Shown here: positions 55,641-64,000 of the stretch, in pieces
Position numbering within the stretch: position 1 is the stretch's first letter
Layout of the letters: every line of letters starts with the position of its first letter
From: Misgurnus anguillicaudatus
Lineage: Eukaryota; Chordata; Actinopteri; Cypriniformes; Cobitidae
Reading direction: 5' to 3'
NCBI RefSeq assembly: GCF_027580225.2
Contig: NC_073359.2
Coordinates: forward strand, 12,033,001-12,097,000
Length of the DNA stretch: 64,000 nt
Notes under the pieces: model-generated
Told to the model about the DNA's origin: nothing
Seen by the model: the letters and a program-made list of their open reading frames with translations, nothing else
Database searches by the model: none
Program-made: the position numbers and the translations under genes

Positions 55641-57330
55641 AAAAAATTACCTCTTCCATTAAAATTGCACTTACAAAAATGCCAAAATTTATAAAAGAAT
55701 AAATAGAGACCTTGTGAGAGTAGCATGACCTGCAACCTTAAGCAGCCGAGGTTAGGCTAGGTTAGGGTCAGACCAGGTCAGCGACAGGGGCCGGAGGAAG
55801 GGGTTTAAGCCCTCAGGGCCATCCCCAGGGTTCCCCCTGTGTGTCAGTGAGGTCCTGTACACCCACTTCCTCATTGATAGATCGCCCCTCAAAACGGTCA
55901 TTTCAACCAAAGTAATTGTTTTAAGAGAATCGCTGACTTGCTGATTGAGAAACAGGCAGATGCAAAACAGTTTTCAACACCTCCGAAACTCAGGAAAAGC
56001 GACTGCCGTTGAAGACCTAGCAAAATAAATCAGCAAAGAGAATGACAATATCGATGGCACCACCGTTCGTGACGGAAGCTGTAGTGAAACGGCACAGTGG
56101 GGTCGTACAAACAAACAAGCGTTGGGTGGGGTTAAAGAGGTTGACTGCTTGTTTTGCACAGCTGTTGCATATAGGAGAAGCAAAGGCCTAGTATGGCATT
56201 CCAGTTACGTCTGAGCAGCTGTACTCTTGGTCTCTTCTAGATCGCAATCACTTTTGGCTGCCATGCAGACTGCTGCACGCTCCACATTTACCCGAATAAT
56301 AAAGTATGAGAACTTAACGGTAAAGATTGCAAAGAAAAGCAGCGGCAGGTAAATTGTTAAGCAGTCACGAAGTCAAATCAAACGGAGGAAACATTGCTAT
56401 AATGTTTACTAAGTTAAATTTAGCCTGTAATAGTCTTAATGTTTCAGTCGTGTTGCTTTGAGCTATGAACTATCAAAATAACGTGGTGCAAATTACATGT
56501 AACTCCCCAAAGATATTTCATTCGTCAGGCACCAAAAGTACATTTTTGTCTTCGCTGGCTCCTTCAAACAGACCGTAAATGGACAAATACAACAAAACAT
56601 GAGAAAATATCCAACGAATAGATACAGTCTACTTACTGCGGCCGATCTCGTGAAAAGAAAAATCTCATCAGGTTAATTTTCTTGGCGAGGTCAAGGTAAG
56701 CATTGCCGGGAAATCCTTCTGAAGCAAATTAACCTCACCACAGACGTGCGCTTGACTGAATCTGACCTGGTTTTGGACTATTCTTCAGCACCCTTGGCAC
56801 CGAGCGTCTGTTTCATTTCGATTTTCTTTGGTTTTGCAGGATTGACCTACCTTGAGAAAATTGGTCAAAGAATTAAATGCGGTTAAAGACAAACAAGATA
56901 CGGTGCGCTACTTCCAATCTGTTTCTGACAATACTTAAATTCAATTACATTAGATTACTTACAGTACAGTACCATACAGCTGGTGGATTGCTGATTTTGG
57001 GTATTTAAAAGGCCTTGCCTACATTGTACCTTAGTACAGTTTATTTAATTCAGGTTTTCACGTTATCACTGGTTGTCGGACCACCTGCTGTTTTATTGGT
57101 CAGGGTATTGTTGACCTCAATTGTTAAACTCCTGAACTGGGATTGTAGTTCAACCCTCATGTAAGCGGGTCAGTGCAGGGCTGGGACGCGGCCAGATCAG
57201 GCTGTGAACAGGTGCGGCCCTCGCTCGACGAACAGTGGGTGTTGGAGATCAAAGCTCACAGCGTCTAACAGTGAACCCCAGGACGGCCTCAGTAGACTGC
57301 TATGTTATTTTTAATTGAAACTTTCTGACA
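55641..57330. other. Repeat-poor unique sequence, no gene recognised
   Basis: GC-moderate stretches at 55730-55900 (gaggttaggctaggttaggg) and 56640-56830. A 69-residue minus frame has no motif. Together with 61.1-62.0 kb this is the least repeat-laden part of the right half. Confidence 0.35.
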
Positions 57331-57705
57331 TATGTGACCCCGGACCACCAAACCAGTCATAAGTCACACGGGTATATTTGTAGCAATTGCCAACAATACA
57401 TGAATGGGTCAAAAAAAAAAAATGTATGCCAAAAATCATTAGGATATTAGGTAAAGATCATGTCCCATGAAGATATTTTGTAAATTTCCTACCATAAATA
57501 TATATACAATTTATTTATTAGTAGTAATATGTGTTGCTAATGACTTCCTTTGGACAACTTTAAAGGCGGTTTCTCAATATTACAATTTTTTTGCACCTTC
57601 AGATTCCAGATTTTTAAGTATTGCCCTATCCTAAAAAACATACATTATTTGTTTCAGCTTATTTATTCAGTATAAATCTCAAAAATTGTGGTCCAGGGTC
57701 ACATA
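57331..57705. mobile_element. TATGTGACCCYGGACCAC-ended element
   Basis: tatgtgaccccggaccacca on the left and gtggtccagggtcacata on the right; inverted with one mismatch. accagtcataagtcacacgg, atcattaggatattaggtaa and aagatattttgtaaatttcc are the interior known to me from many cyprinid genes' introns. 375 bp, non-coding. Confidence 0.88.
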
Positions 57706-57809
57706 TGAGCTCTTTCTGTGTGCCTTTCTTTTAACAAAAATCGTAGTGGGGCAGAGGCATAACAACCATTAAAATTAAATTGGGTGTGGGGGGGTCAGGT
57801 CCCTTTAAC

Positions 57810-58095
57810 TTATGCTACGTACACACCAAACGCGGGGCATCGCGTTACTCGCTCTAGAGTTCTCGCGGGATTTATCTTTGTGTCATGCAAATTTTTCGTT
57901 TAAATTGAATATTTTCAACTTGGGCGAAGACGCGTTTAAGACAAATAGCACATGTTTTCGCGGCAAACACACCGCTCATATCGCGTCATTCGCATTGCCC
58001 TACGCGAGGGCGCGTCTGATCGCGTCTTAGCATTGACTTTGTATGTAATCTACTTGCGCAAATCGCTGAACTCGCATTTGGTGTGTATGTCCCAT
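57810..58095. mobile_element. ACACACCAAACGCG-ended element, copy 2
   Basis: tgctacgtacacaccaaacg on the left and gcatttggtgtgtatg on the right. Interior atatcgcgtcattcgcattg and gacgcgtttaagacaaatag match 6946-7235. This copy keeps better inverted ends than copy 1. Confidence 0.8.
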
Positions 58096-58843
58096 TACAG
58101 TATCGAGATTTTAAAATTCTCTCCTTTTACTTTTGGTACACATACATGATTTAATAAGAGTTTTGTCTTGCTTAGGAAAAGTGTGAATAGTTTAAATTCA
58201 AATGAAGTGGTCCTGACTGTATTGATAAGAATTTATGCTTTAATAACCCCAGCTTTACTTTTACTACAAACATTGGCAAAGCTGCTGATGATGAATGTTC
58301 GAAGTCCATTACGTAACTGTAAGTATTTGCACCCAGTGCCTTTAGGCAGTTCAGATAAAGGATTTCTCAACAAAGCAACAACAGATTTAAGTCGAAAAAA
58401 TAAAATGTGTTTTACTCTGTATTCCCCCAGCTGTTCTGGACACCTGCCATACATAGATTGCTCTTTGCTTTTGCTCTCCTCGCTTTTCTGAACTGTGAGC
58501 CGCTATGGACCTGGAATGGTTTCACAGTTTGTTGAACTTGTGTTCTTAAACCGATGATCTCTCATCTTGTGCTATGCTAATGAACTTTTATTTTGGCTAG
58601 CAAATGTTGGAATTATGATGGTTTTAGGGCGGAATGAGAAACCATACTGTAGTTCTGATCTTTGAACGTCTTTTACTTCTAGAGTAATCACTTCTCTCAT
58701 GATTTTCATTCATTATTTGAAGATCTTAGTGCACAGAACGACAGGTAGCCTTGGAAAGGACATAATGCTGTCTTTTACTTTTTGATGTCGATTTCCCCTC
58801 ACCTGGAAAACCGGTTTTACTTCTGGTAAGTAAGAAACCATTA
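58096..58843. other. No gene recognised
   Basis: A 107-residue plus frame (58168-58491) opens here, without domain or splice context. No repeat ends. Confidence 0.35.
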
Positions 58844-59640
58844 AGGGCCCTATCTTGCACCCGGCGCAATTGACTTTGTCAGTGATGCATGTATCATTCG
58901 TATTTTGCATTGGCGCACAGCGGGTTTTTCCCTCAATAGACGCACGTCGGCAAACTAGGGAATGAACTTGCGCTCCCTGGGCGGTTCAGCGCAAAAAAGG
59001 AGCCGTGTTCCGGCGCAAACCATCCCTGATGCTATTTTGCCACTGACCAGAAAACGTTGCGCGTTGTTCATTATGCTATTTTAAGGGCGCATGCTTGAAC
59101 ATAATGTATAGCGTGCACAACGCGCACACACTTTGCTTATCTAATCTACACAGATGCAACAGTTATTTTTGCTAATCATAAATTGTTACAATAAAAAATA
59201 TTAACACATGAGATAAGGGAAATCATTGTCGTGAGCATTGTGGTGATAGTTTTTATTTATTTTGTGTGGCTGCGTTAAAAAATTATCATGCAAATAACGA
59301 TTAAAATATTTTCATAAGTGTGTTGTGTGGCTGTATTACGTTTATTTTATGTAAATAATAATTAAAATGTTTTCATAAGAAACCTTAATGTATGTGAACT
59401 TGATTTGTAAGTGTACTTTGGGGTTGGACTGCTTGTGTTTCTTGGCTTTCAGCGGTGAGGGTGGACGCAGCGATGTCCTCTGCTGGCATCAGGTCCTGTG
59501 TAGAGGCAGATCCACCTCCCGTTACACGGCGTGCCCGATTTATGCTGGCAAGCTTGGGATTCCCCCGTCTCCTGACATCATTGTAGTCACTTGCGCTTTG
59601 CGCTTCGCACTTGCGTTTCAGATCGTTAAAATAGGGCCCT
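58844..59640. mobile_element. Harbinger-like GGGCCCTAT-ended element
   Basis: agggccctatcttgcacccg on the left and gatcgttaaaatagggccct on the right. Subterminal gcgcaa/ttgcgctttgcgc motifs are inverted. 797 bp, CpG-rich ends, AT-rich centre. The 84-residue frame is not a transposase. No 3-bp duplication is clear, so the superfamily is an inference from the ends. Confidence 0.65.
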
Positions 59641-59796
59641 GAGTGTGTTCCATTTGGGACAATACTACTGTACCATTCAGAAATACATACACTAGATGGT
59701 AGAGTACATAGTACATAGTGTAAAGTAAAGGTACATTCACACTCTGTTGCTGTGTGTCACTCGTCTCTTTCAAAAGAGGCATTTCTATATCTGGTT

Positions 59797-60279
59797 GTCA
59801 TAAACAGTGTTGGGGGTAACCCATTACAAGTAATGCGCATTACGTAATAATAATACTTTTCTGAAGTAACGAGTAAAGTAACACATTACTTTATGAATGT
59901 ACACATTAATATTCAAGTTACTGTAATGCGAGTTACTTTTCAGTTTAATTAATTCAATTTAAAAATAAAATAATGTACTGAATTAAACCGAACAAATTAA
60001 CATAGAATTACGCACTCTGTGCACCTGAGCCAGAACAGTTTGAGTCAGAAACGGAGATGGCAGGCCAGAGCTTGACATTTTTGCGATCATAAAAAACACC
60101 TGCAAAAGATCAAGCCTCAGCCAAGTAAGAAAAAGCAACGCAAAAGTAACTTAAAGTAACGTTAGCATTACTTTCCATGAAAAGTAACTAAATAACGCAA
60201 TTAGTTACTTTTTTGGGGAGTAACTTAATATTGTAATGCATTACTTTGAAAAGTAACTTTCCCCAACACTGGTCATAAA
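59797..60279. mobile_element. hAT-type element with 8-bp duplication GTCATAAA
   Basis: GTCATAAA at 59797-59804 and 60272-60279 flanks 59805-60271. The element begins CAGTGTTGGGG and ends CCCCAACACTG, exact 11-bp inverted ends. Arms rich in agtaact/agttact pair weakly further in. 467 bp, non-autonomous. Confidence 0.95.
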
Positions 60280-62510
60280 CAAATAAGTAACGTCCACTCC
60301 AGTAACTGACAAGAGACGGATGGCGTAAACTCCACTGCTTCATTCTCATTGGTAGTAGCTCCCGAAAGTCGCTCATAATTTGCATAAAGTTGAACATTTC
60401 TCAACTTTGTCGCGCGACTGGATGGGGCGTATCCAACGGTCACTGTCACTCGTGCCGCAGGAAGTCACCAAGCTTCCATTGAAATCAATGATATCGCATC
60501 GCTCTGCTACTGCTAGTCGCTGCTAGTCTGAATGCAACTTTCGTCATTTGAGGCACAAAATGCATGTAAAAGGCAATAGAGATGGAAAATATATATACAC
60601 ATATTGTTAATATCTGTACTTCCTAAAAACAACGTCACTGGGAATCAACTTGCAAACAAAGCTTAATCTTTATGGCCGTCGATACAGAACAGTCACAAAA
60701 TATAGCATACTGTAACCATCCAAATAGTTTTTTGTTTATTAATATATATGACTTCTTGTTGTACTTCATACTGACACATATAAGCAATTTTTTCTGTTAC
60801 CAATCCTGTTGCAGAAGAGTGTCTCAAGCACATTTTTCACAAGTGATTAATTTATTTAGCAACCTAAAGCACCCGATAATGGCACACCCATTATCAGACA
60901 CTTTCAGCTGTGGATAAGGTAATTCATTACTTAAATAAAGAGAGTATTATGTGATCTGTTATGTAATCTCAGCATGGCGGCCACCGTGAGGGGGCGACTC
61001 ACACCATGTTGAATTAAACATCTTTTGTAGGCCACTAGAGTCTCTAATGAGAGTGCATACAATATTTGCAATCATACATGAAATCATATTGATTTCTTTG
61101 TGTAATACATGTTTTAAGAGACTAAAAGGCAGTGGTGCACGTCTTTGTCATCTCTAGCTCTGTGTTCTCTCTCTATGGGAAAATACCCCACTGAGTGATT
61201 TGTTCTAAAGGATTTCCTCCATTAATGAGTTTTTGATGAGTGTCCAGAGACAATTCGTCTTTAAGGGGAGTGGATGGCGTGGCTGATGGATTGATGAATG
61301 TCTGACCCTTGTGTAAACAGCCTAAGGAGCACACATGCATAGACGCGGCCCCGAGGGGCCTTCCGCACATTGCGCTGGGGATATCTGTGAGCCCGGTGCT
61401 GACGGCAGTGAGGTTGGATGATAGATGAAGATGTATGAGCGCAGATAGACCATCAGATTATCAGTAAGTCTATCTGATGCATTGCTGTAATCAATCCCAT
61501 ATCCTACCGCCTCTCCCACTGGCAAGACATGTCTGCTACTCCACGCCAGTCAAACAGCCAGACTGCACCAAACAGGTCCCAGCTTTCATTTCCGAACTGA
61601 TTTCCTTTTCCCTCCGCGTCGTGAGCCGAATTGAACTTTCCCCAGGCACGAAACTCCAGCATCTTTTGATAATTACATTGTTTTGATTTTTTTCTTCTCT
61701 TCTGTTGACGCGGATGTGATGTGTTTGAGCCGCTTTGGGTGTTTTCTCTTAACTCCTGCCAGAACATCTTGTTAAGATGAGCTAATTGTTAATGGGATAG
61801 TTATGCCGAGCAGAAAGAAATGGCCGCGGGTCAATGTGGGACACACATGTTGGGAAGCCATGCCACCTTCATGAAAACTTCCAGTGTGACATCAGACTCG
61901 TGAAAACGGCGTGGGGGTAAACATGCAGATAAACGGGAAAGTAATTAAAGCCTTTGAAAGCCAAAACTGTACGCTTTCATAGTCTTCGCTTTAACGTTAG
62001 CCAAAGGCCAAAAACTTAAACAATGACAACATCTGCGGGTTTTGAAAAATGGCTTCATCATGTTGAGTCGATTTCACAATAAATCACATTGCCAGACCTT
62101 CTATATTTGGTAGGCCCGTTTATGATTGATGCGTATTGTTTATGATCACTTTGTATGTTGCAGTTATTCATCTGTACAACTTTGTGAATGGTTACAAAAG
62201 TTTTAAAGTTGTCCAGTCAGACCGGTGTGGCTACTTGGTGTTGCATACATAAACCGCTAACAGTTGCTTAGACTGGTCATTGGAATTTTAAGATTTTCAA
62301 TGGACATCTGAGCATTTTTCAGCTAGACAGGCTGAGAGACAGCTTACCGACTACCTAAGCCAACGTAACACCACCTTAGCCAGACTGGAAACCAAGTTAA
62401 TTCCATCGGTGAACAAGATCATTCTGGTGGTTTATTGATATAGCGGCAAGTTTGCATAAAAGCTACTTTGAATGGAAACCCTTTGAATGTTCACTTACAT
62501 TGCAAATCAC
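60280..62510. other. Mostly unique; possible regulatory DNA 61140-61960
   Basis: 60280-60540 is CpG-containing and may be an old repeat. 61140-61960 is repeat-poor and GC-richer (gcggccccgaggggccttcc at 61347 is a self-complementary stretch; ctgacggcagtgaggttgga; gccgcgggtcaatgtgggac). Frames on both strands reach 65-87 residues without motifs. Confidence 0.35.
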
Positions 62511-62650
62511 AGGGTTCCCAAGGGTCCTTGAAAGTTTGTGAATCTGGGGAAAAAAAATTCAAGGCCCTGGGAAGTTATTGAAAATATACATACATAGATA
62601 CAGGTCATTGAAAGTGCTTGAATCTATTTTATTCAAGAAGTTTTCTGAAA
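62511..62650. mobile_element. CAGGGTTCCC repeat end
   Basis: cagggttcccaagggtcctt, gaaagtttgtgaatctgggg and ggtcattgaaagtgcttgaa belong to a dispersed repeat I recall from fish. The CAGGG start is hAT-like. No right end is found. Confidence 0.5.
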
Positions 62651-62679
62651 AAAAACCCATATTATTTCCTGTATAGTCA

Positions 62680-63250
62680 GGGATGCGATTTTTCCGTATA
62701 AATAAGGATTTCCGTATTTTCGGACCTTGATGGGATGACCCATCTGAATCGCGTAAATCCGATGAGTTTTTTTTTTTTAGATGGGGGGTAATCACGCGCG
62801 TGTTGTATGCCCGTGTTGTTGCAAGTGCTCTCAGTATGCCTGCGTTGTCTGTATGCGCGCGCTGTCTTTGTGCGCGAGCTTTGCCGTCATCCAACATGGA
62901 TCCCAGACGTTTTCTGTGCTCTACGTCATACACATCAGGCATGAAAATCCCCCACCTTTCGGCGAAATTCGCCATTTTGAAGGCAAAACAGGTGACCCAT
63001 GTGAATCGTGTAGATTCGATGAGAAAACATTTTCGGGGGGAGGGGGGTATGCGCGCGTTGTTTTTAGACGCGCCCTTCCCCGTCATCCAACATGTATACC
63101 AGACATTAGATTTATTTGAGTTCATGCTGCGCTGCAAAAACCGACAGGCAGGCAGCTGTGACATCAAAGTATCGCGAGAGCGAATCGAGATGTCATAAGG
63201 AAGTCTGCTTTCGAACGGCTCTCGCGCTACTTTGATGTCATCCGCATTTC
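62680..63250. repeat. Composite repeat with internal duplication and a degraded CRE hairpin
   Basis: Two related blocks: tgtgcgcgagctttgccgtc, atccaacatggatcccagac (to about 62913) and agacgcgcccttccccgtca, tccaacatgtataccagaca (63067-63107). Then tgctgcgctgcaaaaaccga and gctctcgcgctactttgatg form a hairpin (63126-63243) related to those at 6611 and 45178. Its CRE octamers have changed to tgacatca and tgatgtca. The 236-residue minus frame spans all this and is not a gene. Confidence 0.6.
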
Positions 63251-63790
63251 TGTGTTCTTCGTCATACAAGCTTGTTGAAGATGCGTAGAGCGACTGCCTT
63301 CGGGATGTTAAGTCAACACAAAGCGCGGTAAACTTTCATTGTTGAATAATAAGGCATCAATCAATTAAAACAACATATCTACACAGACTGACATTGCAAA
63401 GTGACCTAAAAGATTTTTTGTTGGAATGGATTTGAACGGATTATGGACATACTCCTCGCTTGTAAGTCACATTAGTCTACGGCTGTAAGTACTTAAATGT
63501 AAATATGGTGAAACTGCAAAATATTGCATGAAATGCTGTAATAAGAACATACTGACATACTGTTACTAATACTGTTAATAAGAAAGTTTACAGTAACATT
63601 TAAGCAATTTTAGACTATTTGAGCGACAAAGATGCTAAAGTTAACTGTTTTCAGTGCGCATACGCGCATAAACTCCAAAGCCCACGCGCGTTTCAAAAAT
63701 CACGCAAACACATAGTTTCTTATGGCTTGAGAGGAGATATGCGCAAAAACTATATTGTAATATCACAGTCTCTGCAAGTATTCTCACGGT
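63251..63790. other. No feature seen
   Basis: AT-rich sequence with no supportable signals. Confidence 0.4.
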
Positions 63791-63792
63791 GT

Positions 63793-64000
63793 TAAAGGGA
63801 CAGTTCATCTTATAAGAAATGCTTATGTTTGAGTCATTATATTAATCAAACTACAAGACAAAAGGAAAATCACTTTAATAGCTTTAAAAAGATCAATTAT
63901 ATTTAATTTATAGAATGAAAACCGTGTTATATATTAATTTAATACCGTTTCTCTACCTAATCAATACTGTTAGATCATCTTACTTTATTTGTAACTTTGT
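63793..64000. mobile_element. Possible family A left end running to window edge
   Basis: gtgttaaagggacagttcat at 63790 carries TTAA plus the family A terminal motif. The interior (cttataagaaatgcttatgt) differs from other copies, so it may be a truncated or different member. The other end may lie beyond the window. Confidence 0.4.

Noticed and set aside
58168..58491. 107-residue plus-strand frame as a secreted protein
   Set aside because: A Leu-rich start suggests a signal peptide, but no splice sites, domain or conserved-looking composition support it.
62559..63269. 236-residue minus-strand open frame, the longest in the window
   Set aside because: It runs across a CAGGGTTCCC repeat, an internally duplicated repeat block and a hairpin. 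Overlapping plus-strand frames of similar length exist. No domain or coding-like composition, so it is low-stop repeat sequence.

Overview
The window looks like vertebrate, specifically teleost and most probably cypriniform (carp/minnow-type), non-coding nuclear DNA. I infer this from the repeats. There are tRNA-derived SINEs with an L2-like tail ending in a cgctttggat-type motif, a DANA-type SINE, an L2-type LINE fragment with a TTGAA-repeat tail, and many foldback DNA transposons of types I recognise from cyprinid genomes. No database search was possible. Base composition is AT-rich. I find no complete protein-coding gene, no tRNA or rRNA gene and no CRISPR array. The window therefore reads as an intergenic or long-intron stretch packed with mobile elements.

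Layout. 0-7 kb: a perfect hairpin, three SINE remnants, several foldback elements and a 1.2-kb element inserted in a GGGCCCTAT-ended (Harbinger-like) element. 8.5-20 kb: foldback and TTAA-flanked elements, a solo LTR (13.36-13.82 kb) with an exact 5-bp target duplication, a possible decayed THAP-type transposase start, and (GA)n tracts. 20.8-24.0 kb: a 100-bp-monomer minisatellite whose core is a 200-bp dimer repeated three times without a mismatch, later split by two TTAA elements. 26.0-27.9 kb: a nest of elements around an L2 fragment. 29.7 kb: the only short segment that resembles a real coding exon. 30.9-32.4 kb: a degenerate TTCTAT-rich tract with embedded (GATA)n and (TATTA)n. 35.3-38.6 kb: nested foldbacks, including a compact 170-bp element with an 8-bp duplication. 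40.0-46.7 kb: an LTR-like repeat, TTAA elements, the second copy of the 1.2-kb element, and a hAT-type element with an 8-bp duplication. 48.3-55.6 kb: foldbacks and a satellite of about 208 bp that appears to be a tandemly amplified foldback element. 57.3-60.3 kb: three more DNA elements, one a clean hAT-type. 60.3-64 kb: mostly unique, with a repeat-rich patch at 62.5-63.3 kb.

There is no operon or pathway logic here. What ties the window together is transposition history. At least eight element families end at TTAA, and hAT-like families leave duplications of about 8 bp. Element-in-element nesting allows relative dating. The stretches between repeats (about 3.4-3.9, 24.8-25.3, 39.1-39.6, 43.0-43.2, 47.1-47.5, 55.7-57.3 and 61.1-62.0 kb) have fewer repeat signs and are the likeliest places for conserved regulatory DNA, but that needs alignment to other fish.
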